From an uncultured Campylobacter sp. (GTDB taxonomy: Bacteria > Campylobacterota > Campylobacteria > Campylobacterales > Campylobacteraceae): a DNA stretch of 8,270 nt. Numbering within the stretch: position 1 is the stretch's first letter; the number at the start of each line of letters is the position of its first letter. This document shows positions 1-6,274 of this stretch, piece by piece. The stretch spans positions 1-8,270 of the forward strand of contig NZ_CALKTS010000205.1 of NCBI RefSeq assembly GCF_937997595.1, read 5' to 3'. A program made the position numbers and the translations under genes. The notes under the pieces are model-generated. The model saw only the letters and a list, made by a program, of their open reading frames with translations, had not been told where the DNA came from and did not search any database.

Positions 1-503
1 TGAAAAAAGGTTTTACTATGATCGAGTTGATCTTCGTTATCGTTATTTTAGGTATCTTGGCAGCTGTTGCTATACCAAGACTTGCAGCTACTCGTGATGA
101 TGCAGAAATCGCAAAAGCTGGTACTAATGTTACCACGATTGTATCGGATCTTGGCTCTTATTATACATCACAAGCGAAATTTGCTGACGATCTTAAGTCT
201 ATGACAAATGTAGCAATAGATCCAGGCACAGGTTTTGTTGGTGAACTTAAGTCCGGTGGTAAAAAGTGCTTAAAAGTTACATTGAAAGATTCTGTTGCTG
301 CGAATGGTACTGCTGGTATTGTTCCTGCTTATTTAAAAGTAGAGAAAGGTGCTGAGAATGGTGCTTCAATCTGCACTAAGCTATATGCGGATCCTTCAAT
401 TAATGAAATCTTAAATAAGAAATTTAAGTATGTAGATAATGTAGATGGTAAGGAAAAAGAACTTGATGGTTTTGCAATTAGTGGTGTTGCTGTAGTTAAA
501 TAA
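1..503 (+). CDS. Type IV pilin-like / type II secretion pseudopilin (5' end lacks one base)
   Basis: Likely a structural pseudopilin of a type II secretion or type IV pilus-like system, processed by prepilin peptidase and assembled at the inner membrane. The frame is open from base 3 and bases 1-2 are TG, so the real start is almost certainly an ATG whose A lies just before the window. This gives an N-terminus MKKGFT followed by MIELIFVIVILGILAAVAIP and a protein of about 167 residues. It is a textbook class III signal: short basic leader, cleavage after Gly4, mature Phe1, Glu5 (Glu9 of the precursor), then a hydrophobic helix that is membrane span and polymerisation spine. The rest is a soluble head with two Cys, possibly a disulfide. 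An internal ATG at 18 would remove the leader and is rejected. A strong terminator follows. This is host chromosome, not phage. Whether it belongs to secretion, competence or a pilus cannot be decided without its upstream neighbours. Confidence 0.9.
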   Translation, partial: KKGFTMIELIFVIVILGILAAVAIPRLAATRDDAEIAKAGTNVTTIVSDLGSYYTSQAKFADDLKSMTNVAIDPGTGFVGELKSGGKKCLKVTLKDSVAANGTAGIVPAYLKVEKGAENGASICTKLYADPSINEILNKKFKYVDNVDGKEKELDGFAISGVAVVK

Positions 504-527
504 GTTAATATTTAACTTATAATATAG

Positions 528-555
528 GGGTCTAACTTTATGTTAGACCCTTTTT
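528..555 (+). terminator. Rho-independent terminator of the pseudopilin gene
   Basis: A perfect 9-bp stem (GGGTCTAAC at 528-536 pairing with GTTAGACCC at 542-550) encloses a 5-base loop and is followed at once by five T. It lies 24 bases after the stop codon at 501-503. Confidence 0.9.
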
Positions 556-700
556 ACGTTTATAAGTACAAAAATAATATTTTTATAAGTATTATTTTAT
601 ATTTGAAATTATTAAATCTAATTTAAATATAACTTTTAATTTTTTAAATATTTTTATTTGAATATTACTTCAAAGATTAGTGTATATTTTAGTTTTAAAT
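556..700. other. AT-rich intergenic spacer, with a possible tRNA promoter
   Basis: This very AT-rich stretch shows no open frame of note. It holds an 8-bp inverted repeat (AAAATAAT at 571-578, ATTATTTT at 591-598) and two copies of TATAAGTA (561-568, 584-591). Near its right end TATATT (683-688) could be a -10 element starting transcription about six bases before tRNA-Gln. TTGAAT (658-663) is a poor -35 candidate at 19 bp spacing. In such AT-rich DNA these matches are weak evidence. Confidence 0.4.
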
Positions 701-775
701 TGGGGTATAGCCAAGCGGCAAGGCAATTGGTTTTGGTCCAATCATTCGGAGGTTCGAATCCTCCTACCCCATCCA
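701..775 (+). tRNA. tRNA-Gln (anticodon UUG)
   Basis: The gene folds as a complete cloverleaf. The acceptor stem is TGGGGTA (701-707) with TACCCCA (765-771). The anticodon stem is ATTGG/CCAAT around loop TTTTGGT, giving anticodon TTG, and the T arm is GGAGG-TTCGAAT-CCTCC. CCA is encoded at 773-775. The opening TGGGGTATAGCCAAGCGG is typical of bacterial tRNA-Gln. It reads CAA and, by wobble, CAG codons. Confidence 0.95.
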
Positions 776-779
776 CTTT

Positions 780-814
780 CGCGAATGCTATTTTAAATTT
801 ATTCGCGTTTTTTT
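780..814 (+). terminator. Hairpin plus T-tract between the two tRNA genes
   Basis: CGCGAAT (780-786) pairs perfectly with ATTCGCG (801-807), 7 bp around a 14-base AT-rich loop, followed by seven T (808-814). It has the form of a terminator for tRNA-Gln but ends only two bases before the 5' end of tRNA-fMet. Either tRNA-fMet is made by read-through, or it has its own promoter inside this element (TATTTTAAAT near 789-798 could serve as a -10). Confidence 0.6.
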
Positions 815-816
815 AT

Positions 817-874
<58 letters not shown>

Positions 875-891
<17 letters not shown>

Positions 892-998
892 AATACCCTA
901 TGCTAAAGCATTTGATAAAATCTTAAAATATTCTTATTTTTCTAATGGAAAGCATTAAGCTTATTTTAAGCATATGGATCACAACGCTTATTTTTTAC
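875..998. other. Probable left attachment junction (attL region) and integrase 3' flank
   Basis: This is the 3' end of tRNA-fMet plus about 107 bp of non-coding AT-rich DNA up to the integrase stop codon. By analogy with other integrases that use tRNA genes, the core crossover should lie within the tRNA 3' end. A second copy of that end is expected at the right border, and none is seen before 8270. A small inverted repeat, GCTTA-TTT-TAAGC (959-971), might help end integrase transcription but lacks a clear T-tract. Exact boundaries cannot be read from this window. Confidence 0.5.
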
Positions 999-1880
999 TT
1001 AAACGGAATTCATCAAATTTTCAATAGTATTTTTCGATTGTTTTATATTGGCAGTGATGTATTTTTGAGTAGTAATGATATTCGTATGACCGAGAGTAAA
1101 ACTTACTTGCTCGATCGGCAGCTTTAGATGATTAATGCAGTAAGTGCCAATAAGATGCCTTATGTCGTGAAGCCTGATTTTGGGTAGATTGTTTCGCTTA
1201 AGCAAAGAATTCCAACTTCTACGTAGATCAACGAATTTTGTTTTAGTGGCAGGATTGACAAAGATGTAGCTATTTAACTGATTATTCTGTTTTGCGAATA
1301 TATAACGCTTCAATAGCCTTTTATAAAGCTCGTCGCTCATAGAATAAATCATATCACGCTTAGCTTTATTGATTTGAAAAGGTATGACGTAGGTCTTAGT
1401 TTTTAAATTTACGTCGCTCCAACGCAAACTTAAGACCTCATTTTTACGCCTGCCGTGGAGTAGAAAAAAGAATATATCGGCACTGTCGGCTTCATTTTCG
1501 CATATAGCTTTTATAAATTGTCTTTGGACGGATAATGGATAATCAAAGTATCGCTTATTATCAAATTTAGGCAACTCGACAAAATCACAAGGATTTTTAG
1601 CTATAAGCTCAAGCTTTTGAGCGAATTTAAAAATTACGTGAAGCTTTGCAAGAATATTTTTAACGGTCTTTATTTTATAATTAGCCTTAACTAAGACGTT
1701 ACAGAGCCTTTGAATATCTAAAAAGCTTATATCGCTTACATCTTTTTCGCCCAAGCTTGAAGCTATATGCTTCTTGTAGGTTGATATATCGCTTTCTAAA
1801 GTGTGCTTACGAAGTATCAGCTCGTAAAATTCTACATAATCGTTAAAAAGCTCATTAAGCAGCATCGTAAAGCCTTTCAC
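999..1880 (-). CDS. int: Phage tyrosine integrase
   Basis: Catalyses site-specific recombination between phage circle and chromosome, probably at the adjacent tRNA-fMet. The 293-residue protein has an N-terminal SAM-like core-binding region (about 5-100) and a complete catalytic domain. Visible residues are Arg145 in GRRKNEVLSLRW, Lys172 in the beta-hairpin (INKAKRD), His238 and Arg241 in LHDIRH, His265 in LGHTN, and the nucleophile Tyr274 in TTQKYI. The start chosen is GTG (1880-1878), overlapping the upstream stop as GTGA with AAAAGG five bases before it. An ATG at codon 6 (1865-1863), preceded by GAAAGG, is an equally good alternative. It is the last gene of the rep-side transcript, so its expression is probably tied to rep. 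It resembles phage integrases more than the host XerH/dif system, because it is phage-encoded and sits beside a tRNA. Confidence 0.93.
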   Translation of the reverse strand: MKGFTMLLNELFNDYVEFYELILRKHTLESDISTYKKHIASSLGEKDVSDISFLDIQRLCNVLVKANYKIKTVKNILAKLHVIFKFAQKLELIAKNPCDFVELPKFDNKRYFDYPLSVQRQFIKAICENEADSADIFFFLLHGRRKNEVLSLRWSDVNLKTKTYVIPFQINKAKRDMIYSMSDELYKRLLKRYIFAKQNNQLNSYIFVNPATKTKFVDLRRSWNSLLKRNNLPKIRLHDIRHLIGTYCINHLKLPIEQVSFTLGHTNIITTQKYITANIKQSKNTIENLMNSV

Positions 1881-2098
1881 TTAAGCCTTTTATCACTTTT
1901 TAATAAGATCTTGCCATTCCTAACTATAAATATTTTTTTTCCTCCATCGTCTTCAGTCAGAACCTTTAAACACTCTTTACAAATATGCTCATAAAAAAAC
2001 CCAGTATAGTCCTGCACTTCCTTAGATACTTCGTAAATATCCATTGGATATCCATCATCAAGCTTATCGCATACATCACATTGATATCTTATAGACAT
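1877..2098 (-). CDS. Small double-CxxC (zinc-ribbon-like) protein, function unknown
   Basis: I do not recognise a named family. The 73-residue protein carries two CxxC pairs, Cys7/Cys10 (CDVC) and Cys40/Cys43 (CKEC, with His38 nearby), the pattern of a treble-clef or zinc-ribbon site binding one zinc. The C-terminal third is basic (KILLKSDKRLK), which would suit nucleic-acid contact. Start ATG at 2098-2096 has a good AAAGGA six bases upstream. It begins 35 bp after rep ends, and its stop overlaps the integrase start as GTGA, so all three are probably on one transcript and translation of integrase is coupled to it. In Ff the gene after II/X is the ssDNA-binding protein V, so a replication accessory role is possible. 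A transcription regulator or excision helper is as likely. Nothing seen decides this. Confidence 0.75.
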   Translation of the reverse strand: MSIRYQCDVCDKLDDGYPMDIYEVSKEVQDYTGFFYEHICKECLKVLTEDDGGKKIFIVRNGKILLKSDKRLK

Positions 2099-2133
2099 CT
2101 CTTATCCTTTCAAATAAATTTTAGAAATTTTTC

Positions 2134-2586
2134 CTAAAACGGATACGGCATAACGCCATTATTGGAATATTTGAATTCCAACTCTCTAATATCCTCTAAA
2201 GCGTGCTGCGTAAAATATCTGATATAATTTTTATACCTCTGTAAGAATCCGCGCTCGATCATTTCATTCTCAAGCATAGCGTAATCTTGGACGCTTAAAA
2301 TGTCATCGGTCATCTCTTTTTGATTATCGCGCCAGTATAATTTTAAACGCTCGTCGCTCATATCTTTCCAGGCGGTGCGAAATATCTTGCTAGGCTTGTA
2401 GATTATAGGTTTTTCGCCGCTATTATAAGCCTTTTGAACCGATTTAAACTCGTGAGATTGGATTTTACCGATGCTTTGAACTGGATTAATATTTTTAACG
2501 TATTCATGCATGAGCCGACCACAAACGTAATAAAGCAGGTGTCCATCCTCGTAAATTAGCTCCTCGGAAGTATATGGGATAGACAT
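2134..2586 (-). CDS. Possible internal restart of rep (pX-like C-terminal product)
   Basis: Within rep, codon Met301 (ATG at 2586-2584) is preceded by GGGAG (2598-2594) at 7-base spacing, a better ribosome site than that of rep itself. Starting here would give a 150-residue protein equal to the C-terminal third of Rep, without the HUH or tyrosine motifs. Ff makes its essential pX in just this way from gene II. The parallel and the ribosome site are the only evidence. Chance occurrence is quite possible. Confidence 0.3.
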   Translation of the reverse strand: MSIPYTSEELIYEDGHLLYYVCGRLMHEYVKNINPVQSIGKIQSHEFKSVQKAYNSGEKPIIYKPSKIFRTAWKDMSDERLKLYWRDNQKEMTDDILSVQDYAMLENEMIERGFLQRYKNYIRYFTQHALEDIRELEFKYSNNGVMPYPF

Positions 2587-3486
2587 AAAAATACTCCCAC
2601 TCTTATAATCCCATTCTATAAGCGTATCGTTAAAGTCTTTTAGAATGTTAAGATTACCGAGATCACGCAGGCTTTTAATGAAATTTATCTTTCGATAAAC
2701 CCAAAGCGGGATTGGGTTTTGCGAGGATAAGAACCTGCGAATTTTATGCTTTATAAACCACGCCTGAACCTCATTAATATCGTCAGTTTCGTTGAAATTT
2801 ATAAAGGTCTTTGTAATATACTTCATCACGTAGCCAGTGGCGTTATTTATAGAGGTCTGAAACCCGTTTATCTCGCCATTTGCTATCTGAGCCGGGGTCA
2901 AACGCTCATTTCTTAGATTTTGCGGGGCATAGAATACGTCCTTATAAATTTTAAGCAGATACAGGATTGTATGCCTTGGGGCATATATCAGAGCATGAAT
3001 ATGCGGTACGCCGTCCTTCTTATGCGGCTCAAAGGTGCGTATATACTGAAATACCTCGCCCTTATAAGCAAACCTAAAGCGCTTCGTAAATTTATGAAAA
3101 TTATAATTTAGCACATTAGCCAAATCCTTTATATTAAAGGGAACGCCCTCGTTGAGCTTTTGTTTCTGCTCGATAGGAAGCGATCTAATGTCTTTTGTAG
3201 TGAATGTAGCAAAATTTCCCACTAGCGCCTTACGAAAGCAGCCGTTAAGCGTAATAGTAAGAAACACGGGCACCAGCTCGTGCTTTACAGAAAGCATATG
3301 TATAGTATTTGTCCTATTTGCTACCTCGGCGTAATAGGTGTTTGAAAAATTTGCGGACTTTGAGACCGAAAGCAGGCTTTTTTCCTCACCGAAAGAATTT
3401 ACGAATTTGTAATCCTGCAAAAACTTTCGTTGTCTGTCAATTTTGAGCTTTACGGCTGCAAAATCAGCCTCATTTAATCCAAACAT
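2134..3486 (-). CDS. HUH-endonuclease replication initiation protein (pII-like Rep)
   Basis: Starts rolling-circle replication by nicking the (+) strand at the phage origin and staying joined to the 5' end through a tyrosine. The 450-residue protein shows the three HUH motifs in order: a beta-strand motif VFLTITL (about 74-80), the metal-binding HUH as PHIHALIYAP (His162, His164), and GYVMKYITK with Tyr219 and Tyr223 separated by three residues and Lys226. Two tyrosines in Y-x3-Y-x2-K spacing is the Y2 type, as in phiX174 gpA and P2 gpA. The C-terminal 220 residues carry no motif I recognise. ATG at 3486-3484 is preceded only by a weak AAAG. The gene follows the hairpin region after the secretin, exactly the place of gene II in Ff. 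An internal ATG (2586) with its own Shine-Dalgarno could give a C-terminal product (separate entry). Confidence 0.9.
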   Translation of the reverse strand: MFGLNEADFAAVKLKIDRQRKFLQDYKFVNSFGEEKSLLSVSKSANFSNTYYAEVANRTNTIHMLSVKHELVPVFLTITLNGCFRKALVGNFATFTTKDIRSLPIEQKQKLNEGVPFNIKDLANVLNYNFHKFTKRFRFAYKGEVFQYIRTFEPHKKDGVPHIHALIYAPRHTILYLLKIYKDVFYAPQNLRNERLTPAQIANGEINGFQTSINNATGYVMKYITKTFINFNETDDINEVQAWFIKHKIRRFLSSQNPIPLWVYRKINFIKSLRDLGNLNILKDFNDTLIEWDYKSGSIFMSIPYTSEELIYEDGHLLYYVCGRLMHEYVKNINPVQSIGKIQSHEFKSVQKAYNSGEKPIIYKPSKIFRTAWKDMSDERLKLYWRDNQKEMTDDILSVQDYAMLENEMIERGFLQRYKNYIRYFTQHALEDIRELEFKYSNNGVMPYPF

Positions 3487-3629
3487 CTTTAAGCTTCGTT
3501 TAAATCTGACAGATTTTTATTAAATTGACAAGGGGGCAGAGAAAAGCGCGCTCCTCGTGCCTCGTCGTTTGCTTTTCTCCGCAGCCGTTGCCAGTCGTAT
3601 AATGCACCTCGTATGCTCTCATACTCATC
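3487..3629. other. Secretin-rep intergenic region: candidate replication origin / packaging signal
   Basis: This 143-bp non-coding gap lies between the pIV-like and pII-like genes, the position of origins and packaging signal in Ff. Three hairpins are visible. The largest is a 12-bp stem with one mismatch (3536-3547 with 3571-3582; GAGAAAAGC/GCTTTTCTC core) around a 23-base GC-rich loop. The others are AAATCT-GAC-AGATTT (3502-3516) and GTATG-CTCT-CATAC (3611-3624). Local GC is clearly above the neighbouring genes. On the - strand TTTAAT (3524-3519) could be the -10 of a rep promoter. The large hairpin on the - strand has no T-tract, so it is not a standard terminator. Confidence 0.5.
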
Positions 3630-4799
3630 TTAATTTACCTCGATTGTGAGGGTTATAATACTGGTGCTTTTATAATTCTGCTCGATAGAAAAGAGGTATT
3701 TTAAAATAGGTATGTCTTTGAGTAGCGGCACGCCGTTACGTTTTGAATAAGCAACGTCTTTGTTGATGCCGCTTAGAACAAGAAGCTCGCCCCGCTTTAA
3801 ACTATAATTTGACTTAAGCTCCTTTTTACTCGTGCGCGGCGTAAGGGTGTTTTGCGTATCCAATAAGTCCTCAACCACCAAATCAAGGCTGAAATCAACG
3901 TTTGAATTCTGAAGCACAACCGGGCGAATTTTAATCTTTAGGCCAACGTCTTTATACTCATAGCTGTTTTGAGTGGCGGTGCCGTTTTGCGTATAGGTGC
4001 TGGTGTTGGTGAGATAAGGCACGTTTTCGACGGAGGAAAAATAAACCTCGGCGCCGCTTTTGGCAACCAAAAACGGGCTTTGTTTGATAGTCGTTACGCC
4101 GTTTTGCTGCAAAAGGCTAAGAACTCCGTAAAAGCCCCGTTTCTTTGTAGTTACGACATTTGTCTCAGCGCTATAAGGCATAGTTATAAGGTTTATAAAA
4201 TAGTTTAGATCGGAGCGGGTTACGACGTCGCCTAAAGAATTTAGATGCGAGCCTATATCTTTATAATCATTCGTATTGGTCTCAAGTATGGTAAGCTTAA
4301 AATTTACCTGTTCGAGCTTTTTATCGCTGCGCTGCACGAAATCGATAATGTCGCTGTATTCGTCGTCGCTTGCTTTGAATACGACGGAGTTCGTAGAGCG
4401 AATATAGCTTGAGTTTTGATCGGTCATCTTGCTTACTATCTTATCGGCGTCGTCATAGGAATTATTGGCTAAGGTAAGGTATCTTAACCTACGCTCGGCG
4501 CTAATGCTGCCATTGGCATCACCATAGTCCTTATTCTTCTTAAAAACGTAATAAAAGCCGTCGGTAAGTATAAGCTTTAAGCCTTTGCTCTCTATGGCTT
4601 TACGAAAATGTTTTATCGTAACGTCTGAATTCTTAGCAGTGTAGAAATAAAAGCTATTCGGATCTATCTCATCGCTGATTAGAATATCGATTTTTGAATT
4701 ATGACTGGCAACGTTGGCGAAATCAAGCAAGTTTAGCTTAACTTCTTCGGCAAATGCGCTACTTAGAATAAATAGCACTAGAAAAAGAATTTTTTTCAT
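3630..4799 (-). CDS. Phage secretin (pIV-like outer-membrane export channel)
   Basis: Forms the multimeric outer-membrane channel through which virions leave. The 389-residue protein starts with a signal peptide (MKKILFLVLF..., cleavage about SAFA-EE at 17/18). An N0-like domain (about 20-90, LNLLDFANVASHNSKIDILI) and an N1-like domain (about 103-175) follow, then the secretin barrel domain (about 215-389). Hallmarks are VPYL (260-263), the YKDVGLKIKIRP strand (about 282-293) and the closing VPLLKDIPILKYLF (357-370). No lipobox or pilotin-binding extension is apparent. ATG at 4799-4797 has AAGGAAGAG upstream, and the first 41 bp overlap the end of the Zot/pI gene, so the two are co-translated. 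Because the phage has its own secretin it need not borrow a host one, unlike CTXphi, which uses the host type II secretion channel. It could be misnamed as type II/III secretion GspD, but the context rules this out. Confidence 0.93.
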   Translation of the reverse strand: MKKILFLVLFILSSAFAEEVKLNLLDFANVASHNSKIDILISDEIDPNSFYFYTAKNSDVTIKHFRKAIESKGLKLILTDGFYYVFKKNKDYGDANGSISAERRLRYLTLANNSYDDADKIVSKMTDQNSSYIRSTNSVVFKASDDEYSDIIDFVQRSDKKLEQVNFKLTILETNTNDYKDIGSHLNSLGDVVTRSDLNYFINLITMPYSAETNVVTTKKRGFYGVLSLLQQNGVTTIKQSPFLVAKSGAEVYFSSVENVPYLTNTSTYTQNGTATQNSYEYKDVGLKIKIRPVVLQNSNVDFSLDLVVEDLLDTQNTLTPRTSKKELKSNYSLKRGELLVLSGINKDVAYSKRNGVPLLKDIPILKYLFSIEQNYKSTSIITLTIEVN

Positions 4800-5871
4800 T
4801 GTTTAACTCTTCCTTTTTTAAGTTATCGAAAACGGGCTTATCAAAGCCAACAAAGAAATACGTAATACCTTTACCTTTAAACGAGCGCACATTAAATTTG
4901 GGCGGGGAGCGCAAAAAGATAAAATTTAAGTATCTCTGATCAAAGTGATCGTAACTGCCGTTTTGAATGGAGCAACGATCGTAGAAGCAGTAAATTTGGT
5001 ATATGTAGCCGATAGGAGGTTCATTAGGATTTGGCACAGAGGCGTTAAATAAAGATTTAGTGCTGTTACCGCTTGCGGTTTCGATAGGTTGATTGGATTG
5101 GGTGTCGGGGGCGGGAGCAGGCTCATCGGCAGGCTTAAAAAGCGAATAAAAACGATAAAACGCCAAGAAACAAAAGACACAGAGCACCAAAGCTAAACCA
5201 AAAAATTTAACTACGATGGACGAACCTTTTTCCTTGGAACCCGCAACGTAAAGGTCAAAAACTTCATTAAGAGCAGGTAAAGTAAAACCACCACCCTTAA
5301 TCATATCGTTTTGATTCATTCGGTAACTAATAAACTGCTGATACCTAAGACGACTAGTGATAAGGCGACGCGCAGGCTCAACAGCTCTATAAAAATACTC
5401 GGCTACAGCCTTATAACCTGTGTCAATTAGGCTTAAATCCTGCGATATAAGCCAAATATCTTGAAACAAATGAGCGTGATAAGTAAGCCACCAAGTTAAA
5501 ATTTCATCGCCTTTTTTAGTAAAAAAATTATGAGCCTCATCGATAACGATCAGGCAGTGATTGAGCTTAAAATCTGCAGCCTTTTCATTTAACTCAGTGT
5601 CATTCGCACCGCCCATATAAAGATCATAAAGCAGACTAAGATTATATTTAAAATCGCTAATATCCAAAGGCTTGATTTTTTCGCTTTTGGAGTAATCAAA
5701 TTCATTTATATTCGTCCAGCAAATAGTATATTTATCGGCTTTATTAGGCTTTTTAATAAATTTATCGAAAAAAGAGGACTTAGGAACTTCGATAAAATTC
5801 TTATAAATTTGATAAACGGCTAAATAAGTCTTGCCGCTTTTCGGTATGCCGGTAAGATATGAGATAGCCAT
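4759..5871 (-). CDS. zot: Zot/pI-family phage assembly ATPase
   Basis: Inner-membrane motor that drives filamentous-phage assembly and extrusion. It probably contacts the secretin through its periplasmic part. With the start at ATG 5871-5869 (AGGA nine bases upstream; one base after the previous stop) it has 370 residues. The N-terminal cytoplasmic ATPase has Walker A GIPKSGKT (8-15) and Walker B LIVIDEAH (107-114). One transmembrane helix lies at about 218-241. The C-terminal periplasmic part begins with a Pro/Ala-rich stretch (250-256) and holds a CFYDRC pair (Cys295/Cys300) that could form a disulfide. A longer frame to 5925 would overlap the upstream gene and is rejected. The FCIGRL toxin peptide of Vibrio cholerae Zot is absent, so a toxin role cannot be read from this sequence. 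I found no well-placed internal ATG with a ribosome site that would give a pXI-like product. Confidence 0.94.
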   Translation of the reverse strand: MAISYLTGIPKSGKTYLAVYQIYKNFIEVPKSSFFDKFIKKPNKADKYTICWTNINEFDYSKSEKIKPLDISDFKYNLSLLYDLYMGGANDTELNEKAADFKLNHCLIVIDEAHNFFTKKGDEILTWWLTYHAHLFQDIWLISQDLSLIDTGYKAVAEYFYRAVEPARRLITSRLRYQQFISYRMNQNDMIKGGGFTLPALNEVFDLYVAGSKEKGSSIVVKFFGLALVLCVFCFLAFYRFYSLFKPADEPAPAPDTQSNQPIETASGNSTKSLFNASVPNPNEPPIGYIYQIYCFYDRCSIQNGSYDHFDQRYLNFIFLRSPPKFNVRSFKGKGITYFFVGFDKPVFDNLKKEELNNEKNSFSSAIYSK

Positions 5872-5872
5872 T

Positions 5873-6274
5873 TTAATCAATCCTAGAGATGAAGAGGTAA
5901 AGCAAGGTTTTGCGAAAACTCTCAAGCCCTTTGATGAAAATTTTCAGAGCGATTAAAGAAATCGCCGTAAATAAAAAAGGCTTAAAAATTGTGTAAACGT
6001 CCTTAAAAGCTTCTATAACACCCAAAGACTTAAGAACGTTAAAGAAAAGAGCTATAAGCTCGTCAGTATTACCCGCATAAGAATTTATGTAATTTATTAA
6101 AGCATTGACCTTGCTAAGAGCGATAAAAACCAATGACATCAGCCCTACATAAAAAGCGATAGTAAATCCCAATATAAAAGTAGAAATAGCAAGCATAGTC
6201 CCGAAACGAACGGCAGCAGCAGCCCATTTTTTAACGAAAGAGCCGAAAAAACCTATAATAGCTAAAATAGGCAT
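5873..6274 (-). CDS. pVI/Ace-like inner-membrane minor virion protein
   Basis: Probably the small hydrophobic protein that, with pIII, caps the end of the virion last extruded and releases the particle. In CTXphi the equivalent, Ace, sits between the adsorption protein and Zot, as here. The 133-residue protein has a hydrophobic N-terminus (1-11), a long transmembrane stretch (about 25-53), a second at about 98-117, and basic residues before and after. No enzyme motif is present. Assignment is by size, topology and position, since this family diverges too fast for motifs. Its ATG overlaps the stop of the pIII-like gene as TAATG, with AAGG eight bases upstream, and its own stop is one base from the Zot start. 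The three are therefore translated together. Confidence 0.8.
   Translation of the reverse strand: MPILAIIGFFGSFVKKWAAAAVRFGTMLAISTFILGFTIAFYVGLMSLVFIALSKVNALINYINSYAGNTDELIALFFNVLKSLGVIEAFKDVYTIFKPFLFTAISLIALKIFIKGLESFRKTLLYLFISRID

Noticed and set aside
561..598. TATAAGTA direct repeats and AATAAT/ATTATT inverted repeat in the AT-rich spacer
   Set aside because: Short AT-only matches are expected by chance in DNA of this composition, and no gene nearby needs them.
945..1127. 60-codon + strand frame at the integrase end
   Set aside because: It is largely antisense to the integrase 3' end, has no ribosome site, and its low-complexity AT-rich product suggests a chance frame.
4926..5180. 84-codon - strand frame inside the Zot/pI gene
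   Set aside because: It is an out-of-frame shadow over the membrane-span and Pro-rich region. I looked for a pXI-like restart in the correct frame and found no ATG with a ribosome site at the right place.
5872..5925. Longer N-terminus for the Zot/pI protein from an upstream start
   Set aside because: The extra 18 residues overlap the pVI-like gene and precede the typical start of the family. The ATG at 5871 has AGGA at nine bases and begins just before Walker A as expected.
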